From Lachnospiraceae bacterium (GTDB taxonomy: Bacteria; Bacillota; Clostridia; Lachnospirales; Lachnospiraceae): 64,000 nt of DNA. This document shows, piece after piece, positions 28,756 through 36,649 of the stretch; position 1 is the first letter of the stretch, and each line of letters begins with the position of its first letter. Under the pieces are notes generated by a model, which did no database searches, was not told the DNA's origin, and was given only the letters and a program-made list of their open reading frames with translations. Location of the stretch: contig JAQUVX010000023.1 of assembly GCA_028693165.1 (NCBI GenBank), forward strand, positions 1 to 64,000, read 5' to 3'. A program made the position numbers and the translations under genes.

Positions 28756-29811
28756 TTATGATTGTTCGCTAATGTTTCGGACTGTTTCTCCCTTTACCAA
28801 TGCGGTTTTAATCACATGGCGACAAATATCTTCACAGGATGCCCCCTGCTCCTCCATGTTTTTATGATCAGGATTAATTTTGCAATGAAGGCAGTCGACT
28901 GCAGTGATTGACATCTTCGCTTTATAGGAGCTTATGGTCGTCAACTGAAAGGGAATTGCCATTCTGGACTGAATATGGTCAAACCCGATAATGGAAATAT
29001 CCTGTGGCACGCTATAGCCATGGTTGTGGAGCCAGGCCCACGCTTCCCACGCCAGACTGTCACTAAATGCAAAAATGCCTGTATACTCGATTTTATCCTT
29101 TTTAAGCTGTTCTAAAATATCCGGAATATTACTTTGAGAGACAGAAACGGTCTTAATGAGTTTAGGGTCCACCGGCACACCTGCCTCTTCATGTGCTTTC
29201 AAGTAACCTTTATAGCGTTCCTTGGATGAAGAAATATAAGAGGGTCCATTCAAAAACAAAATTCTCCTATGTCCGTTTTCGAGCAGATGTTTTGCCGCAA
29301 GGTATCCGCCCTGAATATCATCACAAACCACATAGTTTGCATCCAGTCCTTCTGTATACCGTCCAATCTGGATAAAGGGCACCTTCGACTGCATCAGAAA
29401 ACGAATGTTGGAATCATCCTCCTGGGTTGGACAGATGATAATGCCATCCACATTTTTATTGATGGCCGTTTTAATTGCCGATCGTTCCAATTCACTGTTT
29501 TCATTTGTATTTAACAAAAATGTACTATAGCCATATTTTCTGCCGTGATTTTCGATTTCCTTTGTCATAATGGAGAAATGAGGATTGGAAATGTCTCCCA
29601 GAATTACGGCTATGGTATTTGTATAGCCAAGACGCAGAGAAGAGGCAATCGTGTTGTTAATATACCCCATCTCTCTGGCCGTTTGTTTGATCTTATCAAT
29701 CGTTTCTTCCGCAATATCATCCTTGCTTCTTAATGCCCTTGATACTGTATTGATGCTATAGCCGGTCTTTTCAGCCAGGTCTTTTAATGTTATTGTTCTC
29801 TTTTGCCTTTT
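28756..29811 (-). CDS. LacI-family transcriptional regulator of the island
   Basis: 351 residues from GTG 29811: the helix-turn-helix ITLKDLAEKTGYSINTVSRALR is directly at the N-terminus, followed by a periplasmic-binding-type effector domain (IAVILGDISNPHFS, ISIIGFDH, ending ISEQS). A longer reading to 29865 would include the operator in coding sequence, so I prefer the GTG. The promoter's -10 lies in the operator, implying autoregulation. The effector is presumably the island's substrate or a product of it. Confidence 0.9.
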   Translation of the reverse strand, partial: KRQKRTITLKDLAEKTGYSINTVSRALRSKDDIAEETIDKIKQTAREMGYINNTIASSLRLGYTNTIAVILGDISNPHFSIMTKEIENHGRKYGYSTFLLNTNENSELERSAIKTAINKNVDGIIICPTQEDDSNIRFLMQSKVPFIQIGRYTEGLDANYVVCDDIQGGYLAAKHLLENGHRRILFLNGPSYISSSKERYKGYLKAHEEAGVPVDPKLIKTVSVSQSNIPDILEQLKKDKIEYTGIFAFSDSLAWEAWAWLHNHGYSVPQDISIIGFDHIQSRMAIPFQLTTISSYKAKMSITAVDCLHCKINPDHKNMEEQGASCEDICRHVIKTALVKGETVRNISEQS

Positions 29812-29831
29812 CACCCACTCACCCGCCTTTG

Positions 29832-29845
29832 CATTAACGTTAATG
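29832..29845. promoter_or_regulatory. LacI-type operator at the regulator's own promoter
   Basis: CATTAACGTTAATG, identical to the operator at 28575-28588; the identity extends to TA on one side. Confidence 0.85.
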
Positions 29846-29865
29846 TAAAAATACATTTTTGTCAA
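29837..29865 (-). promoter_or_regulatory. Promoter of the LacI-family regulator
   Basis: Minus strand: TTGACA (29860-29865), 17-bp spacer, TAACGT (29837-29842). The -10 box lies within the operator. Predicted start near 29830 fits the GTG at 29811. Confidence 0.6.
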
Positions 29866-29880
29866 TCCTTTTATTGCTAT

Positions 29881-30125
29881 TTCTTAAATTTCTAATCCGT
29901 TCCATCAGGGCTGGAATCTCCGTTAAACTCCCCAGCTCATTGGACATGTAAAGGTAAGTCTCAGGATCTGGCTTACTCCCGGATTCCGCTATACTGCGTT
30001 CTCAGTTCCTCCCAGCCCTTACCTGTGCACACCGCTTCTGCCACCACTTCCCAGCAATTCTTTTTCGTCGTACCACTGCCAGCAATTACTCCATTCATAT
30101 CAACAATCACACCTTTAATCGTTCC
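29881..30125 (-). pseudogene. Decayed HAD-family phosphatase
   Basis: Minus-strand translation gives TIKGVIVDMNGVIAG, the beta-phosphoglucomutase-like motif I with Asp then Asn for the second Asp, and about 30 residues later a stop. In another frame directly after comes SKPDPETYLYMSNELG, the HAD motif III region. The segment between motifs that should be over 100 residues is missing. This is a remnant with a large internal deletion and frameshift. The rest of 30126-30372 holds no gene I can support. Confidence 0.7.
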
Positions 30126-30372
30126 ATTTGCACTTAACTCTGCTTTTAGTATACAGGAATAAATTACTATTTGACAAGTAAATTAAAACTATTCCCTCTT
30201 ACAACTTTTTACTTTCTGGTATCCTAAGCATGATTCCTTGTAATTATCAGGCTTTGACTTGTTGCGCAGTCTTCCCCTCACGAATGGCCTGATGTGATTT
30301 CTACTCGTCACACCAGCGATTTGCCATCCGGCTTCTTTCAGATTTGTCATCATCGCCCGCCGAACACACAGC

Positions 30373-30420
30373 AAAAAGCCGGAAGAGAATATCCCACACG
30401 GACATCCTCTCCCGGCCTTT
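30373..30420 (-). terminator. Terminator of queT
   Basis: Minus strand: a stem of about 17 pairs (AAGGCCGGGAGAGGATGTCC against GGATATTCTCTTCCGGCTT, with G-U pairs) followed by TTTTT. Confidence 0.75.
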
Positions 30421-30443
30421 CATTTCTTACTGCCAGATAGTTC

Positions 30444-30944
30444 TTATACCAGATTCTTTCTAAAAATCACACCGCTGTAACGCTCCAGCATCGCTCTGAG
30501 CAGATTCCCCAGCACACCAATCGCCAGAATCTCACCGATTCCAACCGTCAGCATCATGAATGGAATCAAATCCGCAGAACCGTATGCGATCCGCAGTACC
30601 CACGGAATGATGATCGTGTTAGACACGATCGGCGGAACACAGACCAGCCATTTGTTCCCGCGCAGCGCGTAAGAACCAATCGCTCCAATCAGCGTCGCAA
30701 TACTTCCGAACACCACGTCCAGCGTCGCCGCTCCTGCAAGCAGGTTGGACAGCAGACAGCCGAGGAATACACCCGGAATCGCTGCCGGTGTAAAGAACGG
30801 CAGGATGCACAGGGCCTCAGACACACGGAACTGGATCGGTCCGAAGCTGATGGGTGCCAGCGCCAAAGTCAGAACCACATAGATCGCCGCAATCGCTGCC
30901 GCATAGGTCAAAAAATACGCGGACTTTCTGTTGTTTTGTTTCAT
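30444..30944 (-). CDS. queT: Queuosine precursor transporter QueT
   Basis: 166-residue ECF S-component-like membrane protein: five to six hydrophobic segments and the family segments APISFGPIQFRVSEALCILPFF and GVFLGCLLSNLLAG. It takes up preQ1 or a related queuine precursor with a general ECF module. ATG 30944 has AAAGGAGA upstream, which is the site controlled by the preQ1-type riboswitch. Confidence 0.93.
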   Translation of the reverse strand: MKQNNRKSAYFLTYAAAIAAIYVVLTLALAPISFGPIQFRVSEALCILPFFTPAAIPGVFLGCLLSNLLAGAATLDVVFGSIATLIGAIGSYALRGNKWLVCVPPIVSNTIIIPWVLRIAYGSADLIPFMMLTVGIGEILAIGVLGNLLRAMLERYSGVIFRKNLV

Positions 30945-30955
30945 GATTTTATTGT

Positions 30956-30999
30956 CTCCTTTAGTTTTGTTTTAGGTGTGGAAGGTCTCGAACACACCG
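30956..30999 (-). promoter_or_regulatory. preQ1-I-type riboswitch of queT
   Basis: Minus strand: hairpin GGTGTG / CACACC with a 12-nt loop beginning TTC, followed by an A-rich tail ending AAAACTAAAGGAG. This is the layout of class I preQ1 aptamers (hairpin, A-rich tail, ACTAA). Loop bases CCTT can pair with AAGG of the ribosome site, so ligand-stabilised pseudoknot formation would block translation. queT is a known target of preQ1 riboswitches. Confidence 0.75.
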
Positions 31000-31023
31000 C
31001 TCTGCAAGTTAATTGCAGGGGAT

Positions 31024-31052
31024 ACTATAGCATACACCGATGAAAAATGCAA
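31024..31052 (-). promoter_or_regulatory. Promoter of queT
   Basis: Minus strand: TTGCAT (31047-31052), 17-bp spacer, TATAGT (31024-31029) with an extended TGC. The transcript would begin near 31017 with a small hairpin CTGCAA/TTGCAG ahead of the riboswitch. Confidence 0.75.
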
Positions 31053-31065
31053 GCGCTGGCTTCGC

Positions 31066-31393
31066 TTTTGGACAATTTCACCGTCTGGATACGCGCAGCT
31101 ACCCAATACAAGCCCTCACAATCCCATGAAATCCAGGTTTTTGGTAGCCGGATGCCATTATAGCGCTCAGCTACCAAAAATATGATGAAATTTTGGTAGC
31201 TGGGCCTAAATCGGAAGAAAAATTACCAAAATGGCCGATAAAAGGCGGTTATTTGAGCGAAAAACCGAGTGATTTTTGTAATTGAAGGTGTGATATTGCG
31301 GAAATTACCAAAAGAGTGAGCCTATCACCCTGTCACAGGTAAAGCACCGACGTTTGGACAATTTTTAAGTTGCGGACCGGCAATTATCCAAAC
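31066..31393. repeat. Intergenic region with alternating inverted repeats
   Basis: TTTTTGGTAGC (31138-31148), GCTACCAAAAA (31170-31180), TTTTGGTAGC (31191-31200), ATTACCAAAA (31222-31231) and ATTACCAAAA (31304-31313) alternate in orientation, so neighbouring copies can form mutually exclusive hairpins. A second motif TTTGGACAATTT occurs at 31067-31078 and 31353-31364, with AATTATCCAAA inverted at 31382-31392. The stretch between queT's promoter and MATE (31053-31504) has no gene I can support. Confidence 0.65.
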
Positions 31394-31504
31394 GCATGGA
31401 ACAAAATGCTGCAAATGCTTCCCAAATTCCACACGACCGCTCCCGGCCCTCAGCCCGCCAGCACTCCCGAAACATAACCAGCAACCAGCAACCCCTCGCC
31501 CCCA

Positions 31505-32863
31505 CTAATCCACCTCCGGCTCCCGGTGCTGCACCCGCTTAAACACCATCGCACAGATCAGCACCGCAATCACGATCGAGATGTAGTCTGCGGTACACTG
31601 TGCGAAAATGACGCCTTCCAGGCCAAACAGTGCGTTCAGAAGGAATACCAGCGGCACAAACACAAGGCCCTGTCTGCAAATCGTCAGGATCAGAGACGGC
31701 AGGGCTTTTCCCATGCCCTGCAGCGTGTTGATGCAGAGAAATAAGATTCCGATGACCGGGCCGGAAATCTGCAGCGCAATCATCATCTGAATGCCCGCAT
31801 CCACGACGCCCGCATCATTGATAAATGCACGGATGATGCCCTCTCTTGCAACGATCATCAGCAGCGTCAGAACGGTTCCCATGATGACGGCACAGATGCC
31901 GGTGAAGCGGAACACGGACTTTAAACGCTTTGCATTGCCCGAACCGTAGTTGTAGCCGATCAGCGGCTGAATGCCGACACAGAGTCCGATCTGCAAGAGC
32001 ACCACCAGCATATTGGCCTTCATGGCCACGCCCATGGCCGCCACCGGGGTGTCGCCGTAGCTGGCAAGCACATTGTTCAAAATAATGTTGGCAAAGCTCA
32101 TCAGAATATTGTTGAGCGATGCCGGAACGCCAATGGACATGACGCTGGCGGCAATCCTCTCCCCCACCTTAAAGTAGCGCGGATGGATGGAAAGAGAGGA
32201 TTTCTTACGCAGGAAATAGGACACGTAAAAAAGGCTGGCCGCGATGTTGCCGATCACAGTGGCAATCGCCGCACCGGCCACGCCCCAGCCCAGCATCAGG
32301 ATCAGAATCGGATCCAGGATAATGTTCGTGATGGTTCCGATCATATTGCCGATCATGGATTCCTTGGCCGCGCCCTCGCCGCGCAGAATATTGCCGAATG
32401 CGGTGGCAAACATGATGAACGGGCCGCCGTAAGCGATAAACGTCAGATATTCGCGCGCGTATCCGATCGTGTTGGCGCTGGCGCCGATCATGCGCAGAAT
32501 CCCGTCCATGAAGATCAAAAACGGGACCAGCATGACAATGCCGAGTCCCAGGGAACCATAGCAGCAAAATGCGGTGATATTGCGCGCGCGTTCCGGCTTT
32601 TTCTCTCCCAGCGCCCGCGAGATCGCCGAGCTTCCGCCGATGCCGAACAGGTTGCCCATCGCCATGAAGACCATGAATACCGGTGTCGCCAGCGACACAG
32701 CCGCCACCTTCATCGCATCATTCGTCTGGCCGATGAAAAAGGTATCCGCCATATTGTAAATAACCACCACCAGCATGGTAATGATCGTCGGAATCGCCAT
32801 AACCGCCACGGCCTGCGGCACGGGTGCCTGTTCAAAGAGTTCCTGATTCTTATTTTTCTGCAT
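31505..32863 (-). CDS. MATE-family efflux transporter
   Basis: 452 residues with about twelve membrane segments in two homologous halves (PTIITMLVVVIYNMADTFFIGQ at the start, PLIGYNYGSGNAKRLKSVFR in the second half). Sodium- or proton-driven export of cationic compounds is the family role; the substrate is unknown. ATG 32863 has GGAGG upstream. It stands alone behind its own promoter. Confidence 0.92.
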   Translation of the reverse strand: MQKNKNQELFEQAPVPQAVAVMAIPTIITMLVVVIYNMADTFFIGQTNDAMKVAAVSLATPVFMVFMAMGNLFGIGGSSAISRALGEKKPERARNITAFCCYGSLGLGIVMLVPFLIFMDGILRMIGASANTIGYAREYLTFIAYGGPFIMFATAFGNILRGEGAAKESMIGNMIGTITNIILDPILILMLGWGVAGAAIATVIGNIAASLFYVSYFLRKKSSLSIHPRYFKVGERIAASVMSIGVPASLNNILMSFANIILNNVLASYGDTPVAAMGVAMKANMLVVLLQIGLCVGIQPLIGYNYGSGNAKRLKSVFRFTGICAVIMGTVLTLLMIVAREGIIRAFINDAGVVDAGIQMMIALQISGPVIGILFLCINTLQGMGKALPSLILTICRQGLVFVPLVFLLNALFGLEGVIFAQCTADYISIVIAVLICAMVFKRVQHREPEVD

Positions 32864-32916
32864 TCAAACTATCCTCCTGTACTTCTCAATTCCCTTATCT
32901 TTTGATACGTTCTGCT

Positions 32917-32945
32917 ATCATAGCACAATTTGGAAGTCAATTCAA
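32917..32945 (-). promoter_or_regulatory. Promoter of the MATE transporter gene
   Basis: Minus strand: TTGAAT (32940-32945), 17-bp spacer, TATGAT (32917-32922) with an extended TGC. Confidence 0.7.
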
Positions 32946-33305
32946 ATAGTTTTATGTAAATTGAAATGCCACAGCCAAAGCTGCGCTCTTTTCCCCGCGG
33001 ACAGGCAGACCGAGATCTTGTCAGCCTGTCCATGTCGGTTCCCATTCTTTGCTGCTTCACAGGCAATCCGGCAGGCAGTGATCTTCTGGGCCGCACTCAG
33101 CGTTTCTGCTGATGGTTTCAGCGGCGCGGCAATGTCCGCTCGGCTAAGGCGCCCGATCTCCTCCATACTCTGTTTCAGCATTGCTGCAAATGTCCGGGGC
33201 TTATCGTCAAATTGCTTCCCGTAGATGATTTTTTGCCGCGCACAAAAGGCATCAGACCATCTCCGTCTTTTTCTGCGCTACCTTTATTTTATGCACATTT
33301 GCACG
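32946..33305. other. Intergenic stretch with a possible gene remnant
   Basis: An open frame on the minus strand (32942-33181, extendable upstream to about 33255 without a stop) encodes a plausible-looking segment with QKIIYGKQFDDKPRTFAAML and AETLSAAQKITACRIACEAA, but it runs into the MATE promoter and has no convincing start or ribosome site. I do not recognise it. It may be the remnant of a lost gene. Confidence 0.3.
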
Positions 33306-33347
33306 CAAAAATGACCCCGCAGAGATCTTTTCTCTTACAGAGTCATT
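33306..33347 (-). terminator. Terminator of the chromate transporter pair
   Basis: Minus strand: AATGAC and GTCATT with an inner AGAGA/TCTCT helix, then TTTTTG. Confidence 0.65.
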
Positions 33348-33381
33348 CTTATGTTCGATTCAATTTGATTTACACGCCGCT

Positions 33382-33909
33382 CTATCCGAACAGCAACCCC
33401 AGCACCGCCGCCACCAGAATGGTCTTGGGGATCGACAATTTCAGACGAAACATCAAAAATCCGGCCACGCACGCGATCATGATCAGATTCCACTGCACGG
33501 TCGTCCCGATCACAAAGGTGGAAATTCCAAGCGTCAGGGCGGCCGCCACCAGCATGCCAAGGCTGGCCGGACGCACGCCGCGCAGGGCACTTTCCAGCCA
33601 CTTATTGCCCTTTAGGCGAAGCAGGAAATGCACCGCCGCCATGCTGAGTGTCAGGGAAGGCATCATCACGCCCAGGCTGGCCGTACATGCCCCCAGGGCA
33701 CCGGCCACCCGCAGGCCCACGAAGGTCGCACAGTTGATTCCCAGTGATCCCGGCGTCATCTCCGCCACCGCCACGATATCCATGACCTCCGCCGCCGTCA
33801 TCCAGCCATAGCGCAGCACCTCATCGTTGATGACCGGAATCATCGTCATGCCGCCGAAGCTGCAAAATCCGATCTTCATAAAGGAAAGGAACAGTCTAAG
33901 ATAAATCAT
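33382..33909 (-). CDS. Chromate transporter family protein, second half
   Basis: 175 residues, single CHR domain: FMKIGFCSFGGMTMIPVI and VAVAEMTPGSLGINCATFVG are the family motifs, with about five membrane segments. Short CHR proteins work as pairs encoded side by side, and this gene overlaps its partner by 14 bases. The family exports chromate in proteobacteria; the natural substrate in gut Clostridia is unknown. Confidence 0.9.
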   Translation of the reverse strand: MIYLRLFLSFMKIGFCSFGGMTMIPVINDEVLRYGWMTAAEVMDIVAVAEMTPGSLGINCATFVGLRVAGALGACTASLGVMMPSLTLSMAAVHFLLRLKGNKWLESALRGVRPASLGMLVAAALTLGISTFVIGTTVQWNLIMIACVAGFLMFRLKLSIPKTILVAAVLGLLFG

Positions 33910-34453
33910 CCTCGATCCCTCCTCTCCAGATCAGCAGCCCGGCCACCAGGGCAATCAGGACGATGACCGCTTTATTAAAGGACGACAGGGCACACACGAC
34001 AAACGTAATCGCCGCAATCACATACGCGGGAACCTCTTTCAGCGCAGTCTTTTTTAACTTCACGGCCGCACTTAAGATAATCGGAATCACCACGCTGCGC
34101 ACACCGTTTAGGATCTTCGCCACAAAGACATTGGTCTTCAACGAATTGTAAAAATAAGTGACCAGCGCAATCGCTCCCAACGCCGGCAGGGAAAGTCCGA
34201 TCGCCGCCGCGAAGGCACCGGTGATTCCGCACATGGTATAACCGCAGAATACCGACATATTGATGATCATGATTCCCGGAAATGATTTCGCCAGAGACAT
34301 ATAGTCCACAATCTGCTCCTCCGTCATCCAGCCGCGCTTCTCCACAAATTCATTTTGAATCTGAACGATGATGCTCCAGCCGCCGCCGAAGGTAAACAGA
34401 CCGATCTTGGCCATCACAATAAAAATTACCCACAAGCGCTTCCATCTCTCCAT
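33896..34453 (-). CDS. Chromate transporter family protein, first half
   Basis: 185 residues, single CHR domain: VMAKIGLFTFGGGWSIIVQIQ and MSLAKSFPGIMIINMSVFCG. ATG 34453 has AAGGA upstream; a longer reading to 34528 would run through the Tct terminator. It pairs with the overlapping gene downstream. Confidence 0.9.
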   Translation of the reverse strand: MERWKRLWVIFIVMAKIGLFTFGGGWSIIVQIQNEFVEKRGWMTEEQIVDYMSLAKSFPGIMIINMSVFCGYTMCGITGAFAAAIGLSLPALGAIALVTYFYNSLKTNVFVAKILNGVRSVVIPIILSAAVKLKKTALKEVPAYVIAAITFVVCALSSFNKAVIVLIALVAGLLIWRGGIEDDLS

Positions 34454-34493
34454 ATCCGGTATTCCTTCCGTACAAATCATTCTAAAATCCCAA

Positions 34494-34523
34494 AATGAGC
34501 CCCCCATATACCGGGGGCTCATT
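34494..34523 (-). terminator. Terminator of the tct operon
   Basis: AATGAGCCCCC (34494-34504) pairs exactly with 34513-34523 around an eight-base loop; TTTTGG follows on the minus strand. It separates tctA from the chromate transporter genes. Confidence 0.8.
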
Positions 34524-34548
34524 CTCATACTCAGCCTGAGAATCTCGA

Positions 34549-36051
34549 CTAAGCTGTTTTCTTTCCTTTGATCAGCGGTTTGATGAATGGATATACCAGC
34601 ATGATGATGCAGGCAACCATGATCACTGCGGTGATCGGTTTTGTGAAGATCTGATACAGGCTGCCGTTGGTCAGCGTATAGGCACGGCGGAAGTTGGACT
34701 CACACATGGAGCCAAGTACCAGGCCAAGTACCAGTGCCGCTGAGTTGTAGCCCAGCTTTACAAACAGATAACCAATGATACCTGCGCCGGCCATCAGCAT
34801 AACATCGCCGGTGTTGTTGTTCAGCGCATAAGCACCGATGGTAGCGAAGATACAGATCACCGGTCCCAGAATGCTGTACGGAACTGCCAGAATCTGTGCG
34901 AATACTTTTGCTACGCCGAGTGCGACAATAACCATGATGATATTGGTCACGATCATGGAACCGAATACGGAAGCCAGATACTCAGGCTGTGTCTTAACCA
35001 GCATCGGTCCGATCTGAACACCCTGGATGACCAGAGCGGTCATCATGATCGCTGCCGCATTACCGCCAGGAATACCAAGAGACAGCAGCGGAACCATGGA
35101 ACCGCCGGTTGCTGCGTTGTTGGCTGCCTCAGATGCTACGATACCGTCCGCGATACCGGTACCAAGCTTCTCCGGATGTTTGGATACCTTCTTCTCGATC
35201 GCGTAGGATAAGAAGGAAGCGATGGTTGCGCCTGCGCCAGGAAGAATACCTACAACGGTACCAATGATGGAAGCACGGATCATGGTAAACTTGGTTGCCC
35301 AGATCTCGGAAAATTTCGGTACGACGGAACCCATCTGACCGTTGCCGGAGCTGGAATCCTTCTCCGCGTCGATCTTTTTCGGTTTCACGGTCTGTTTCAG
35401 TACCTCGGTGATTGCGAAGAGACCGATCATAACCGGAATCATCTCAATACCAGACAGCAGTGTGGAGTTGCCCCAGGTAAAACGGGCAATACCAAGCATC
35501 GGGTCCATGCCGACACAGGCCAGCAGCAGACCCAGAAGACCGGAAATCAAGGTCTTTACAATATGGTCACTGTCCAGACAGGACAGGACGGAAAGTCCTA
35601 AAAAGGATACTGCGAACAGCTCGGACGGTCCGAATTTCAGAGCAACCGTTGCCAACTGCGGGGAAATCAGAGCCATTGCAAATGCTGCAACCATACCACC
35701 GAATGCAGAAGCGATCAGGGAGAATCCCAGTGCCTTACCTGCTTCGCCACGCTGTGCCATCGGATAGCCATCGAAGGTGGTCGGTGCAGAAGACGGAGTA
35801 CCCGGAATCTTGAACAGGATTGCTGTGATACCGCCGCCGGTAATGGACGCACAATATACCGATACCAGGAATGCGATCGAGATGACCGGCTTCATGGAAT
35901 ACGCAAAAGGCAGAGCCAGAGCAACTGCCATGGAGGCACTTACTCCCGGCATTGCGCCAAAGATAACACCCAGGATCGTACCGCCTGCCAACATTAAGAA
36001 TGTCATCGGGTTGAGCACGATCGAAAGGCCTGTAGCTAATAAGTCAAACAT
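34549..36051 (-). CDS. tctA: Tripartite tricarboxylate transporter, large permease TctA
   Basis: 500 residues, about twelve membrane segments, with the family motifs GVIFGAMPGVSASMAVALALPF near the N-terminus and GILPGAGATIASFLSYAIEKK in the middle (duplicated GxxPGxGA motif). Imports tricarboxylates or other carboxylates with TctB and the binding protein. AGGAGG upstream of ATG 36051; 18 bases after tctB. Confidence 0.95.
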   Translation of the reverse strand: MFDLLATGLSIVLNPMTFLMLAGGTILGVIFGAMPGVSASMAVALALPFAYSMKPVISIAFLVSVYCASITGGGITAILFKIPGTPSSAPTTFDGYPMAQRGEAGKALGFSLIASAFGGMVAAFAMALISPQLATVALKFGPSELFAVSFLGLSVLSCLDSDHIVKTLISGLLGLLLACVGMDPMLGIARFTWGNSTLLSGIEMIPVMIGLFAITEVLKQTVKPKKIDAEKDSSSGNGQMGSVVPKFSEIWATKFTMIRASIIGTVVGILPGAGATIASFLSYAIEKKVSKHPEKLGTGIADGIVASEAANNAATGGSMVPLLSLGIPGGNAAAIMMTALVIQGVQIGPMLVKTQPEYLASVFGSMIVTNIIMVIVALGVAKVFAQILAVPYSILGPVICIFATIGAYALNNNTGDVMLMAGAGIIGYLFVKLGYNSAALVLGLVLGSMCESNFRRAYTLTNGSLYQIFTKPITAVIMVACIIMLVYPFIKPLIKGKKTA

Positions 36052-36069
36052 AAGCGATCCCTCCTCCTG

Positions 36070-36570
36070 TTAAAATGGCAGTATGCCCTCAAAGAACAAT
36101 GCAAAATCCCGGAATACGCCGGTACCACGCGCAAGCATGATATCCAGAGCGCCCTGAAAGATTGCATAAATAATCAGTGTCAAAATGATGGAACGAATGA
36201 CTGCCAGCGGGATCTTGTGATCGCCAAGCAGCATACCGTAAGCCATCAGGAACAGGAAGCAGGACGGGATAAAGCCGATGTACGGCAGTAACAGCGCCAT
36301 CGCAAATACGATGATGATACCGATGAACAGCTTGCTCTTAAAGAAGCCGATCATATCAACGCCTTCAACCAGAGAATTTCCCTCCGCCTTTGCCGTTTTA
36401 ATATAGTTTATAATGTTGACAACAACCAGAATCATCAGAAGTACCAGTATGATCCGTGGCCAGAATGACGCACCCAGCTCAGTCGCACTGGCAGCCGGTG
36501 ACTCCGCTCCAACCAGGAAGAACAAATAGATGCTTCCGAGCAACAGTCCGATGGAAAAAATCAAATCCAT
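36070..36570 (-). CDS. tctB: Tripartite tricarboxylate transporter, small permease TctB
   Basis: 166 residues with four hydrophobic segments, as usual for TctB, a weakly conserved family. Identity rests on topology, size and position between tctC and tctA. AAAAAGGAGG precedes ATG 36570. Confidence 0.88.
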   Translation of the reverse strand: MDLIFSIGLLLGSIYLFFLVGAESPAASATELGASFWPRIILVLLMILVVVNIINYIKTAKAEGNSLVEGVDMIGFFKSKLFIGIIIVFAMALLLPYIGFIPSCFLFLMAYGMLLGDHKIPLAVIRSIILTLIIYAIFQGALDIMLARGTGVFRDFALFFEGILPF

Positions 36571-36598
36571 ACGCTTTTCCTCCTTTTTCTAAGAAATA

Positions 36599-36615
36599 GG
36601 GAGCCCGGAGCTCCC
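36599..36615 (-). repeat. Hairpin between tctC and tctB
   Basis: GGGAGC and GCTCCC around a five-base loop in the 79-base gap. As in the ribose-type operon, it follows the binding-protein gene and may stabilise its mRNA. Confidence 0.45.
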
Positions 36616-36649
36616 CATCTCACCTCATCAAAATCACTTCAGAACTTAA

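Noticed and set aside
30189-30374. 61-codon minus-strand frame between the HAD remnant and queT terminator
   Set aside because: It overlaps the queT terminator region, has no ribosome site and no recognisable sequence.
34453-34528. Longer N-terminus of the first chromate transporter half
   Set aside because: The extra codons would translate the tct operon terminator; the ATG at 34453 has its own ribosome site.
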